DNA of 64,000 nucleotides, taken from positions 157,588 through 221,587 of the forward strand of contig JXTB01000493.1 in assembly GCA_002914805.1 (NCBI GenBank). Direction: 5' to 3'. This DNA is from Parasponia andersonii (Eukaryota > Streptophyta > Magnoliopsida > Rosales > Cannabaceae). A program made the translations under genes and the position numbers. The stretch's first letter is position 1; each line of letters opens with the position of its first letter. This document shows positions 1-11,964 of this stretch, piece after piece. The notes below the pieces were generated by a model. It ran no database searches, was not told the DNA's origin, and worked only from the letters and a program-made list of their open reading frames with translations.

Positions 1-225
1 CGAGTAACCATGACCCCAGGAAAGCACGCTGACAACCCGAAATCATGTCCTCGCAGTCAGTTAAGCAAATGGTGGAAAACAAGAGAAAACAATAAAAATG
101 GCGGGGCTTCCTTTGTCATTTATTTGAGGGGTTACAACAAACAATCAGCTTTACAAAGGTACATACTTTGGGGGGAAACCTAGTTACTCTACAAATGTAC
201 ATAATTTGGGAGAGGGGCGAGGAGC

Positions 226-3200
226 CTAGTTACCTCCATCCGAGGAAGGGCGGCCGACCCCAGCACTCGGACCAGCTTCGGAGAAGAGTGGCGTGGCCAG
301 ATTGGATTCGTCACTGGATATGACGACCGCGCCGAACCCTTCCCCGATTGAGACCCCGGGGCTAAGCTCAATGACCGAGGCTTCCGGAACTCGATCTGGC
401 GGACCAGCAGCAGGAGTAAGCTCCGCAGCACCAGGAGCAGACGTAGAGGGCCCATCCTTTTCTGCAGCAAGCATCTCCAGCACGTCCGATAGATATATAA
501 TTTTGATCTTATCCTCGAGCTGCTGCATGTAGTGCTTGATGGAGTAGTGATCCCTCTCGACGCCTTTCTGATCGTCAAATTGGTCTGGTGTTACCATCTC
601 GGTATGGTCTTCAAATTCTCTGTTCTCCCAGCCAGACCTATAACTTTCTGCAGAAAGAACGTCCACCTGCTTCTGGTACCTTATTTTCAACTTCTCCGCG
701 TTCGCCAGTCTGTCCTTCAGTGCCGCCAGCCTGAGCTCCGCCTGCCGCTGCGATAAGTCGACCAACAAAGAATTAATACCAGCGAGGTCCGCACAATGTT
801 TACGAGATGCCTCCACCCGAGCGCCCATCAGATTTTTATGGTCCAGAAAAAGATGTCGGTTTACCTCGTGGGACCGATCGAGCCTGCGTTACAGAGCATG
901 GGCTTCAAGTTTGGCCGCCGCCTCAGCTTTCCTCGCTTCCTTGGCATCCTCGACAGCCTGATTCCGAGCGATGAAGGCCAGTCCCATCTCTGCCCCCGCA
1001 CTCTGAAGCTCTTGCTCTTTGATCCTCAGCTCGCCCTGAGCCAACCTGGCGGCTTCAGTATGAGCAAGCTTGTCCGCCTCCGCTTGAGCTAATCTCGCCG
1101 CTAGCTCCTCGCTCCTGACCTTCTCAACACTCATGGCGTGCGCCACCGCGCTGCTAACCCTCGCTTCTTCGAGGCCTCGATATGCGTCAAAATCAGACCT
1201 CAATTCGGCGAGGGCGGCCACGCTGCGCTCGGCCAGTGCGGAACGGGAGCTCAGCTCTTCGGTCAGACCCTTGACACGATCAGAGTAGAAAGATGGATGG
1301 CAGACAGCTGTGAGTTAAGCAACAAAGGAGGGGATCGGCATTAGTCAAAGACATGGAAAAAACAGAAAAAACACCCAACTATGACAAACCTGCGCGAGAG
1401 TGCGGGTGGTGAGAAGCTCGACGTTCTCTGGAGTAAAGGCCTCCAGCTCCGGCTCCATGACTGGATCACCCCTTTGTGCAGTATTCACGCCCGGGGAGCG
1501 CGGCCCCTCCTCGACGGTCATTGGAGTATCCCCTCCATCCGCCGGGCACGCCTCCAGAGCAGGGACAATTGGGATGGAGGAAGGCCCAGAGCCGTCAGGA
1601 GCGCCGTCGAGGACAGAGAGAGGTAGCACACCTCCTCCGGACTGGCCGTTGCGTCCTGACCATTTCCTCCTTATAAGGGTCAGCGTCGCCCCATCGTCGT
1701 CACTATCGGACGAAAGAATGACCCTGCCCCTCTTCTCCACCCTGACCTCTTCCTCAGTTGATGAACCGACCTCGCGTTGCCGCTTCGCGGAGACCGGAGG
1801 AGGAGAGAAGAGTCTGGATTTCAGTCTCGGAGCTCCCCTACTGAGATCGGCGATCTCTCTACCGATACTAGCGGCACTCGATTTCGAGCCGGAGTCAGGG
1901 GTGGGGGAGATCACTGCTGCAGACCCCTCGGTCGGACCAGGCATCGCCGTCGCTTTCCCACACGTGGCCAGAGAGGCAGGCGGCCCCTCGGCTGGAGATC
2001 CGCCGGCGTCGGGACGAGGAACCACTGATTCAGCTCCCCTCATATGCACCACGAGGCGCCTGCCAGCGGGCGTTTTAACTTGAGTTTTTGACGCCGCAAC
2101 TTTCCCTTTGATGGGAGAAAGGTCGGCAGGTGGGCCCATCTCAGAGCCTGTGGAAAACAGACGACGAAGTTAGTCTGCAGTTACGGTCCGACTCACGAAG
2201 ATTCAAAGACTTAAAAATAAACTTACACCTAACCCTTTTGGGAGCGGCGTTTTCTTCTGCGCGGTACCTGACGCACTCCGCAGCCACCAGCCTCACGGCC
2301 TCCTCCAGTTCGTGGTTTGACGGCGCTACCAGATCGTTGGTGCCCGCCAGCTGGCTTGAGGCCGTAACCTACCGACTCACCATAGTGATCCGGTCACTTT
2401 CTCCCGGCGAAATCGGTTCAGGGCGGAGGCGTCAAGCCGACTCCTCAGATGCTTGGTGATGACCCAGGTATCTAAAGGAAAAGGGAGGTATGAGACCATC
2501 CTGGGCATCAGGTTCATCGTCAGGGGGTTGAGGACGGCTTGAATGTGCCGGCATTCACCCGGGGAGCTGAAGATAATGATCCCCTCCAGACTTTTAAGCC
2601 GCCCAGCCGACAGGTGCGGCTCGAACTTGCTTTCTTCTGCTGAGGCTGCACAGGACAAAGTAACATGAGCAATGAAACCATGAGAGAACTCAAACCCAAA
2701 GGTCATAGTCTGATACTTACTCTGCAAGAAGACTGAGGGGACTTGGAAATGTTCTTCGTTCACCCAAGGGGAGCACCATGCCCCTCCAACGGCATAAAGC
2801 CTGGCATGAGAGTCCCATTATTTGACCGACCACGGCAATCCCCAAAAGATATGGCGCCCAGGCAGCGGCTGGAGATAGAAGGTGGGGTAGGAGCTCTTTT
2901 TGGGAATGAGAACAAGTTTGTAAGCATAGAAGACCACCTCCAGGTCGATGTGCGTGTTGTAGATAACTGACAGGGCAGAAAGCCCCATCAGAATCATAAT
3001 TCTGTTGGCATTCAGTTGCATCGGATGGATTCCCGTCAGGGCAAAAAATTGATAGACTAGAGGGGGAAGAGGGAATCGCAGGCAATCCAGGTGCTTCTTG
3101 CCCAAAACGATGGTACCCTCGGGGGCACAGGGCCGAAGGTACCAGTCGGAGGGACCTTTGACTCGTTGAAGCGTCACTCCTCCGGGGAAGCAGAGCTGCC

Positions 3201-3264
3201 TCCTCAATGAGTCTAATTTTGAGTCCATAACAGATTGCAATTCCTGAGCTTGGTTCGAAGCCAT
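226..3264 (-). other. Antisense ORF region of Tat element 1
   Basis: The coding blocks run opposite to the element. The N-terminal block (2818-3264, starting MASNQAQELQ) has a stretch around FPLPPLVYQFFALTGIHP that resembles the 'putative gypsy type transposon' domain (PF04195-like) of plant repeats. The middle (about 1345-2139) is Pro/Ser/Gly-rich and low complexity. The C-terminal blocks (about 226-1221) are rich in Ala, Glu, Leu and Lys with heptad-like spacing (for example LAARLAQAEADKLAHTEAA), which predicts a long coiled coil. Gaps between blocks carry GTAAGT-like and CAG borders, so the transcript may be spliced. The same protein is encoded on the + strand at 12.1-15.3 kb. Its role is unknown; it is treated as a retroelement fossil and no repaired protein is proposed. 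Confidence 0.65.
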
Positions 3265-3556
3265 TGTTCCGAAAGGCTATTGGGAGAGTGAAAGTTTTTG
3301 GAAGACAAGGAAGCAAAAATCTTGAGGTGTTGAGAGATTATGGCGATTGAGAATTTTGGTAAAATGGCAGATAAACACAGTTGCGGTTTTTAAAGGAGGG
3401 AAGCCGAAAAGTTTCTACTGGAAGAGGAAAGAATAAAAGAAACCGGACAGTCAAAAATTCAAATTTCAAACAGATCTCGTGATGAGAGATGGTGTATCAC
3501 CGCATCGGGAAAAGGGAGCCACGTGCGTCCCTCAGGTTGGAGAAGCGAAGAGACGG

Positions 3557-3596
3557 TTTCCCCACTTGATAGACACGAATCTATCAAGTAGGGAAA
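3557..3596. other. 17-bp hairpin beside the 3' LTR (element 1)
   Basis: Arms at 3557-3573 and 3580-3596 are inverted complements around a 6-base loop, with one position that is not a Watson-Crick pair. The hairpin sits just before the polypurine tract and 3' LTR of the element, and upstream of the antisense ORF on the other strand. The second Tat copy has a perfect 17-bp version at 11747-11785. Confidence 0.8.
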
Positions 3597-3608
3597 TGGG
3601 GGCAGTTG
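3591..3608 (+). promoter_or_regulatory. Polypurine tract and 3' LTR junction
   Basis: GGGAAATGGGGGCAG lies directly before the LTR start (TGGGGCCC at 3609). A purine-rich run at this place is the usual plus-strand primer of LTR elements. It overlaps the right arm of the hairpin. Confidence 0.6.
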
Positions 3609-4431
3609 TGGGGCCCGTTCCTGAACCTTGTACTGCGAGAAGGGCCACGCGGATCACACGTGGTCTCACCATCGGCCTTTGGGTCGTCCAAATTTAGGGC
3701 AGAACCCATCACTGATCCCAGACGGTCCAGCCAGTCAGACCCCAACCACGACAGCTGGCGGTCTGAGGCTCCATGGGTCTGCTGTCTGAGAACAGCGACC
3801 ATTACCTCAATAGTCAGAGGGGTCAGAAGCCCCAAGGGTCTTCAGACTGAATACAATGGAAAGCAGCCCCACAGTTCCAGACCCAGACAGAGCATTTAAT
3901 GCGTTTCTGGATAGGTGTGTGCGCAGGGACAAGCCGTCCTGACGGAACGGCGATTTGCCCAAATCTTGCTGCTGACAGATTGAAGCCGTAGGAGGCGGCG
4001 AAAATCAGGCCACGGTAGCACAGAAGAGATCACAGAAATATCGGCCTGTCACGGTTAAAAAAGATCTTGAGGTGAAAAGTACTCATTATTTTTCCAGAGA
4101 TAGAGAACCAGGCTATTCACTATCTCAGGACTACATATGTTAGAGCCATGCATTCCCAAGGGGGGCATGTCCGCACAAAAAGCTGATATATATAAAAGTC
4201 TGTAAGCAACAAGAAAGCAGACAGAGAGAAATCCATAGNTTCCTTGCTACCATACACAAAGATAAACCACTGACTTAAGCATCGGAGAGTCTTTGCAGGT
4301 AGCCACCCCCGCCTCTCCGATCTTGCTTAGAGTTCAGATAGCTTTGAGACAGCAAGGACACGTGAACAGTTGGAGAATCCAGCGTCAACAGTAGGAGACA
4401 CGTGGACGACTGGTGAGAAACCGCTCCAACA
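3609..4431 (+). repeat. 3' LTR of Tat element 1
   Basis: About 823 bp, starting TGGGGCCC and ending CTCCAACA (TG...CA). A TATA box (TATATATAAAA) lies near 4187-4197, with repeated purine-rich stretches after it. It is clearly related to the LTRs at 10948-11734 and 18634-21232 (reverse orientation), with shared blocks around the AGACTCTCCGATGC motif and the LTR ends. One N occurs at 4239. Confidence 0.8.
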
Positions 4432-6659
4432 CAAAAGATGATGTAGACTTATGGTAAATTTTACAAGAGCTTACAATTTAGCATTAGTTATAAAGATTCT
4501 TTTTTTTTACCCTTGCAATAAATATAGGGAATGAAATGCCAGATTTAGAAATGTGTTGAATTTAGTTTCCTTTTTATTTTGTCTAATTCCTTATTTTTTT
4601 AGGATTGTAGTATTTAATTAGTTAGTTTTTGAAAATTGTGTGACTTATAAAAATCATAGTTATTTGAATTATTTACAAAAAAAATAATTTATTTAAAGAA
4701 AAATAAAAACAGTAAAAGTAGATCTTATACTATAATCATTTTTTATTCTCACCATATTCTTGGATTTTATTTTAGAAACATTGAGAAATTGTATTTTGTG
4801 GAAAGATATTCATTCCAGGGCTTTATATAGATTCAATCTTATATAATGGCACTGTCAAATAATCTCAATCATCTCATGAATATTTCTTAATTTAATTTTT
4901 CTCATTTCGGTGAAGCTGGTGAAGTTGTTAAAACCTGAGCATAGCATCCAAAAGCAAATTCCTCTATTAGCCATTATCACTTTTCCTTTCTTATTCTTTA
5001 TCCCAGATAATTTCTTAATTTCCATAATTTTTATTCATTGATTACTTCTAATATTCTTTTTATCCAGTTTTTGTGTTTAATTATTTTGTTATAATTAAAT
5101 ATCAAATTAAAGAATCTAACAATAAATTTTTTTATAACTTTAATTTTCGGTTTAAAAGTTTCATGATTTGAAATTTTAATTTCACGACTTACTCAAAAAT
5201 AAAATAAAGGTAACTCTATTATAACCCCCTCTTTTTTCTATCCCCATTCCTCGTTTAATTCATTTTTTCTCATAAAATTACCACTATATGAAATGACACA
5301 AATGCACCCATATCACATTAAATGATTATTGATAATTCCTATTTGCACCATCTCAAATGCATTTATCTAAATTTTTAATTGTTTAACAATCAACACATGC
5401 CATGAGTTTTGAGGTATGAAAATTAGTCTAAAAAGATAAAAATAATTAGATTTAATTTTTATAGTCATGGATCAACAATTTTGACTTCAATGACCAAGTT
5501 GCAAACGAGGGATTTTTTATTTATTTTATCTTGTTATAAATCAACTATGAAATTAAACAATCTTGAGTAACAAGAAAAAAGGAAGAAAACAAAATGACCA
5601 TGATTTTTTTTTAAAGAGCTCACAAGTCTAATAACATAATATTTTAGTTTTTGTAATTAATCTTCAAAGTGAATAAAGGAGAAATGAAAAGTTCTACCAT
5701 TTAATGGTCATATTAGGAAGCAATGTGCTCATCTGCAGCAAAGGTTTGCAAGTATTACCAATGCTATTGTTAAGAGTCTGACGTGTTTTTTTCCTCATAT
5801 GTAAAATGATACTTGTTATCTTTTCTTTTAATATGATGCAATGGGAGGAAATAATTCTTCTTATTAGACACTAATTATAATAAGAAACCAAAAAAGAAAG
5901 AAAAAGAAGAAGATAGGATAATTCTTTTAAATGGACTAAATAGGAAAGTAACAAATGGGTAGAAAATACACTATTTGGAATTTTAATATGGCTAATTTTG
6001 AAAATCAAAATAATTTAAAAGGTGATGGAAAATAAATTTTCAATTTTTAAAATTTCATGAAGTGTTTAATTAGAAAAAGGGTAGAGAGAAAAAAGATGAG
6101 TGACAATAGAGCTACCCATAAAATAAAATGAAATACAAGACCTTATTATATAATGTTCTGCTTATTTTTATGATTGGTCCTCAACTTTTATTTTTCTTGA
6201 TGAAGTAATTTCTTTGTCACATTTCCTACCATGAATCCCCTTTAGCTTTCTACACCTATAGCTATTTGTGTATTGGTCCAATCACTTTTCTCTCATACAC
6301 CATTACTCTTAATGAGATCAATAAAAGTAATAAAGTTCTTGTATTCGAGTCAATTACTTTTCTCCAACTACTCTCAGTTAGGTCAATAAATCTACATTAA
6401 GTGCATTTGTAACTGGGAAAATCACCATTTTTTTTTTTTCTGCAAGCCAAATCACTTTAGATATTATAACGAAGAGGATACGAATATTTCAGACTTTTTA
6501 AACTACATACATAATGGGTATTATTCTCTAATTATTATTATAAATATATATATTAAATGCATAAACACATCTTTTTTAGAAAAAAATATTTGTATCTTGC
6601 ATCATGATGTCTATAAACCCTTCCAGAGCTATTCCGTTAATTTTGTTATTTTTTCTTTT
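4432..6659. other. Gene-free AT-rich intergenic DNA
   Basis: No coding potential, RNA gene or clear mobile element was recognised here. The sequence is strongly AT-rich with many short A and T runs, and all reading frames are short. Confidence 0.6.
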
Positions 6660-8750
6660 AAAGTACCTTAATATATAAATGAATTAATTGAAAAATAAAT
6701 TGGTCTATCAATTTAATTATTTTACCTTAATAATAAACTTGAATTACTTGATAAATAATCAATCAATTAAATCACTTGGGATATCTGTAAACTATTTGAA
6801 ATATAAGAGGGTCAATTACCTTGGTATATAAGTGGTCTATATTAATGATATATCAACAATTTTCTTGAAAAAAAAGACCAATTAAATTAATAAAGTTGAT
6901 CTACTAGTAATATATAAATGCTATATATCCGCAATATGCTTGGAAGAGGAAAAAAAAATAGTGATATGGTTGATCAGTTTCTTTCGTTGCTATTTTAATA
7001 TTTACTTGAAATAAGAAAATGAGCGATCAATTTATTTTTGTTGACGTATCAATATTTATTATTTGGAAAAAACATAACCAGTCAAATGAATAATATAAGC
7101 ATTACACATATACCATCTATTTACTTGAAAAAATAAGTAAAAATAATCGATCAAATTAATTATATTGGAATACTAGTGATATACTAATAGAGGTGTAAAA
7201 AACAAGTTTTGACAAATCGAATAGCCATTGAACATACCCAAAAAAAATTAAAATTTCGATTTCATGTTAAAACAAGAAAATTCTGTTCAAAAATTAATCG
7301 ACTGATATTAGTTTCGACCTATTTCAATTTGATTTACTGGTATATTAGTAAACCAAAACTGAATAATTTAAGTATTAAAATATATATAATTAATTCATTA
7401 TAATATATGCATCATAACAACTAAAAGTATAAGAGGATTTTTAGTCAGTAATTCGAATCCCAATTTTGCCACTATTTTTAAACTTGAAAAAACCTCACAA
7501 AAAGCAAGATCATGGATTCAAACTTAGGCCCACAGGACTAAATAGAGTGGTATAAAGGGTAGCTATGAGCTAATTTGTCTTTTTAATGTTGGTCAGTTGC
7601 AATTTAAATTAATTCACTAGAAGGAATATCACAAATCAACTAAAATTAACCAATATATGAATAATCAATTTTGGTTTGATTTCCATGTTTAGCTGGCTGA
7701 TTTTGGTTTTAGATTTTTTTAAAAATATATATCTAGATTCAAAATTAACTGACTTTATACCCTTATCTTTGTTGTTAATTATGTTACACTAGAAAATACC
7801 AAAAATCTCTCATGTGTTTTAGTAAAATACTAGTTTTCAACTTTCTGTTTTTAGAAATACAAAATTTATCTCATCAGTTTATCAAATTGGGTCAAAAATA
7901 TCATTTCTCACAAAAATTTCATTGACTTTTATGAATTTTTATCTAAAATAACCAAATTGCCCCTAGTCAAAATAATCAAATTTATTCATTAAACCTACAA
8001 CCAAACACATTTAAATATCAAATACTTAAATCTGCACTTAAAAATTATAATTTTTTTAAAGAAAAATGTTTTGATATTTGATTGCAAGTTAAAAGGAACT
8101 AGGACTATTTAATTAATTTTAACTAAGGATATTATTTTTATTTTACACTATAATTTTGATCAAATCTAACCAAAGGAATAAATGTGACCTAATTTGACAA
8201 ATTGATAAGATATTTATTGTATTTTTGAAAATATAGGAGTGAAATTGGTATTTTGCTAAAACACATGGGATGTTTTTGGTATTTTCCCATGTTTTATATA
8301 TACCAATATACCAGCATTATATATACTAGTTTATAAGTGATTGTTAATTATATTTGGTATATAGTGATATAACAATATACTAAGTGTCTATTAGTGATTT
8401 TTAGCCAAAAAAACAATGGGCCTATTAATGATTTACTTTAAAAAATGACTAATCAAATTAATAATGTTATTAACGTTGGAATATCTATTATATATGAATG
8501 GTAAACTATTGATTTATTTAAAAATAAAATTGTAACTCAATTTAGTTTTATATGTTAATTAGTATATACTAATAATGTACTTTTAAAATATAGAATGAAA
8601 TAATCAGTCAGTGATATAAAGTAATATTTGTAAATGACTGGTATATCATTCATTTACATGAAAATAATTATACAAAAGGCCAATCAAATTAATTACATTA
8701 GTATATCAACAATTTTCATAAAGAGAAAAAATTATAAAATTGAGCCACTA
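6660..8750. repeat. Degenerate AT-rich tandem array, interrupted
   Basis: Between about 6660 and 7190, and again from about 8290 to 8750, a degenerate unit of roughly 100 bp recurs. Its recognisable pieces are (T)GGTATATCA, TTTACTTGAAAA and a CAATCAAATTAAT-like core (for example CCAATTAAATTAATAA, ATCAAATTAATTATATTGG, CCAATCAAATTAATTACATT). The two halves are separated by unrelated AT-rich sequence and a MITE (7792-8286), so insertions appear to have split one array. Unit borders are too worn to place by eye. Confidence 0.45.
7792..8286. mobile_element. MITE-like foldback element
   Basis: The left end begins GAAAATACCAAAAATC and continues with a CATGTGTTTTAG stretch. The right end is its inverted copy, ending in GGTATTTTC at 8286. 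Complementarity continues inward, with interruptions, for roughly 130 bp per arm (for example TTATCAAATT near 7876 against AATTTGACAAATTGATAAG near 8193). There is no coding capacity. Long inverted arms around a short core fit a non-autonomous DNA transposon. No clear target-site duplication was seen. Confidence 0.65.
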
Positions 8751-10343
8751 ATAGAGCACGATTAAATGCTAATACGTTCTTAATTATTAAGTGTTACCCA
8801 ACTTATTCTCATTAACTACATAAACCTATAATCCAAATTTACCTCAAAAAATGAAAATAAAAGCCTATAATTTGAATGATAATAATATTTTCAACAAGAG
8901 AATACATCATATTAGTTTACCAAGTTTAATCATATGAACATGACCTTCCTTAAAAAAAAAAAAAACGTATGAACACGACCATGATTTATTCCACATTTTA
9001 TTACGGGATCGTTAATGGTAGATTTAGGTAGTTTTAATATTTTGAATTAGTCAAATAATTATTTATTAGTTGTATCATATATTGGATAGTGGTTTTTTTT
9101 TCCATTTTTTTTAATTTTTTGTTACTTTTATGCTATTATAATTTCTTTTATTTAAGATGTGGAGTAATAAATGAAGAAGAGTAGTCTACATTGTTATCTT
9201 GTAGCACAATACGTGTGAATCTTAGGATTTTTTTTTTCTTTCCGATTCTCTACAGGTAAGCAAATCATAAAATCTTTCCGGTGTTATTTGTTTATAGGCA
9301 AGAATGAAATTCTTTTTTTTTCTCATATGGTGAGTCGTCTGCCAAAGAATGGATAAAATTCATTTATCGATTAGTGGAAAATTATTAATGGCAACATTAA
9401 TGATATAATGTAGTTGATTTAGGGAATATAAAACTTTTTTTTTCTAATTTCAGATTAATTACTAGAGAATGAGAATGAGAATCCAAAATAGAAAAGAATC
9501 ATGGAATAATCTTAAATTAAGATTTTATTAAAATAAATATAAAAATTATTAACAAAATGATATGTTAACAGGTTACCAACAAGTTATCTATCTAAAACGT
9601 ATTTTATGAGGTTTATAAAGTCAAAGTTAATTAATTACCATAAATTTTATTGGCAAGTTACCGAATTAATTAGAATAGTTTGATGAAGATCAAACGGTTA
9701 AAATATCCGTAATCATCAATAGATAAATATTGTAATAACTATTGAAAAAAGAAAAAAAAAAAAAGAATGGACCCATAACTGTTGGATAAATTGTAAACCT
9801 AATATATACTATGGATATACTTGTCCTGAATTATAATTGGATAAAATAAAATTTTATGAATGTTTTTGACAATTTTTTTCAAGGCCTGGTTGGTTAATAT
9901 TTTTGTTTTCGATTTTACCTGTGAAAGTAAAAGAATTACCAAGAAGGGTAAACTATTAAAATAATAGCTTGTGAAAGTTAAAGAATCACATTCCCTACCG
10001 AAAAAAAAAAGGTACTAGAGAGTTGCAAGTCAAAAGCTGTGACACATGTAGACTTTCAGTTGGTAATTAAGACAGAGGAGAGTGTTGTCTTTTTAAAGTA
10101 AAATAAATTAGAAGTTAAATTTTGTTAGGACCTTTATTTATTTTTTTTTTAAATATACAATTAGAATAGCTTTGAAGCCATTTATTATTTTTTTTTTGAG
10201 AAATTTAGTTGTGGCTTTTTAATACAAAAATTCATTGAATTCGAAATAATTTAGTAAAATGAACTCTTAACTCAAGTTTTTGAAACAAAACTCCTTGAAG
10301 TCTCATAATATTAATTTTGTTAAAAAAGAAAGGTATTTATATT
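8751..10343. other. Gene-free AT-rich intergenic DNA
   Basis: Nothing codes here. A phrase at about 9883 (AAGGCCTGGTTGGTTAATA) resembles ends of hAT-type MITEs, but no matching inverted end was found. The rest is A/T runs. Confidence 0.55.
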
Positions 10344-10908
10344 AATTTTTTTATGGTTAAGTATCCATTCTTTAATTTGTGACTTTTAGGTTCTCATTTT
10401 TATATTTTTGTTTCACGCTAGTTCTTTTTAATTCTTTTTGTCCCATATAATTGGAACGACAAAATATAAAGTTAGCAATATATGTCCCAGAAAATTGCAA
10501 TATATTTATATACTTTTCTTTGGAACCACATAAAATTTTGGTAATATATATCCCGTAAAATTGAAATGACAAAACGTAAAGTAGATAATATATGTCCCAT
10601 AAAATTGACAATATATTCATATACCTCTTTTTAGATATATTAATACTTGGACTAAATTAGATCCATATTAGAACTATATAAATTTTTTTACCTTCGTCTT
10701 AATTTAAAATGATAATCCAAATTTTTTTATTAAATAATAATTTCCCTTTGTTTTTAATTTTACTCGTGAGATAAGTACGATTTAGGTAAGTACTAATTAA
10801 TGACAATATTAGACATAAAAATTAAAAGGAATTACTATGAAATCTAAATATAAGAATGAAGACCTAAAAGTCACAAATAAAAGATTAGAGACTTAATCGT
10901 AAAAAAAA
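10344..10908. mobile_element. MITE-like foldback element
   Basis: The left arm (about 10344-10445) and right arm (about 10806-10908) are inverted copies. The shared core TTTGTGACTTTTAGGT is at 10375 and, inverted, at about 10861. Complementarity extends inward through a TTTTAATT / AATTAAAA stretch. The interior holds two to three diverged copies of a roughly 110-bp AT-rich unit marked by ATATATGTCCCA or a close variant. There is no transposase. The long arms and 565 bp length fit a MITE. It ends about 35 bp from the insertion point of the second Tat element. Confidence 0.7.
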
Positions 10909-10947
10909 AAAAGAACAAAAACACATTTATTTTCTAGCAGAACTAAT

Positions 10948-11734
10948 TGTTGGTGCGATTCTTACCAGCTGTCCACGTGTCTCTGAACTGCTGACATTGC
11001 ATCTACCAACTGTCCACGTATCTTTGCTATCCCAGAGTGCTTTTGACTTCAGGTCGGGTCGGAGAGGCGGGAGAGACCACCTGCAAAGACTCTCCGATGC
11101 TTAAGTCAGTTGTTTATCCCTGAGTCTGAGTAGTAAAGATAAATTTTTTCTCTGTATATGTCTATCTTCATCTCCCTTTTTTTTAGGAAGAAGCAAGACT
11201 CGTATATATAATCCTAGAACTGGGAGCTTTTTTGGCTCTCAATCCCAGAATCGAGTATTTTTTCTTATCATGACTTACTCCAGAGATCACGGGCCATGAT
11301 TACTGTGATTTCCCTTGCATTGTCATGGCCTACTTTCCACCGTCCCCTACGACTCAAGCCTATCGGGGGCGAGACTTTGACAAACCGTCGTTCTGTCAAG
11401 ACGGTTTGCCTAATGTGCGCACCTACCCAGGATCACATTAAGTACTCTGTCTGGGTTTGGAGTAGTGCGTTGTCTCCCATGATCTTCTGGTGGAAGACCC
11501 TCGAGGCTTCTGACCCCCAGCTGCCGAGGCAAGAACTGGATTAGGTCGAATTGTCCAGGGTCTAGGACGGATTCGGCCCTGGCCTCAGACGGCCCGTGGG
11601 CCCATGCGGTATCATATGCGACTCGTGTGGCTTTTAAATGGTTACTCTAGGCACGTGTCAGATGGCGTGCCCCCTTTGTGACCTGTTCTGCCACTCAATC
11701 GTCCACATGGCACCTGATCTAGGAACGGGCCCCA
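10948..11734 (-). repeat. 3' LTR of Tat element 2
   Basis: 787 bp. On the + strand it runs TGTTGGTGCG...GGGCCCCA, so in element orientation it is TGGGGC...CCAACA. It carries a TATATATA box (about 11210) for the minus orientation. It matches the split LTR at 18634-21232 from end to end. Confidence 0.8.
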
Positions 11735-11746
11735 TAAATGCCCTCA

Positions 11747-11785
11747 TTTCCCTATTTGATGGATTCCATCCATCAAATAGGGAAA
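11747..11785. other. Perfect 17-bp hairpin (element 2)
   Basis: Arms 11747-11763 and 11769-11785 pair perfectly around a 5-base loop (TTCCA). It sits between the 3' LTR and the antisense ORF, exactly as in element 1. Two paired positions differ from element 1 on both arms at once, so pairing is kept (C:G against T:A, and A:T against G:C). Confidence 0.85.
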
Positions 11786-11964
11786 TCGTGTCTCCAGTCC
11801 TCCAATTTGAGGGGTATACGTGACCCCTTACCATTATTTCTCCCCAATTACCGACGCTGGTGCATGCTATCCCATGTCATGACTTTTTTCATATTTTTGA
11901 AATTCTAGTGCTTCCATCTTCCTCGCACCGTTCCTCTCTAGGAGAGACGTTTCGGCTCCTCCTC

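Larger units (their letters stand above)
1..4431 (+). mobile_element. Ty3/gypsy Tat-lineage element, right part
   Basis: This is the 3' part of an LTR retrotransposon that starts beyond the left edge. In element orientation (+) it contains a long antisense ORF region (minus strand, about 226-3264), a hairpin (3557-3596), a purine-rich tract and a 3' LTR ending at 4431. A second, more complete copy lies at 10948-21232 in the opposite orientation and shares every one of these parts. The order (pol region, extra antisense ORF, 3' LTR) matches the Tat group of plant gypsy elements, for which extra antisense ORFs are known. It is a fossil; no gag or pol is in view. The outer target-site duplication cannot be checked because the left end is outside the window. 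Confidence 0.75.

Noticed and set aside
1400-2083. 227-residue open frame on the + strand
   Set aside because: It is a shadow of the low-complexity antisense ORF on the minus strand, in GC-rich sequence.
7430-7580. SINE-like box B phrases (ATTCGAATCC, GGATTCAAAC)
   Set aside because: No A box at the right distance, no poly-A tail and no target duplication were found.
10372-10620. 82-residue minus-strand frame
   Set aside because: It is produced by repeated AT-rich units inside the MITE and has no domain.
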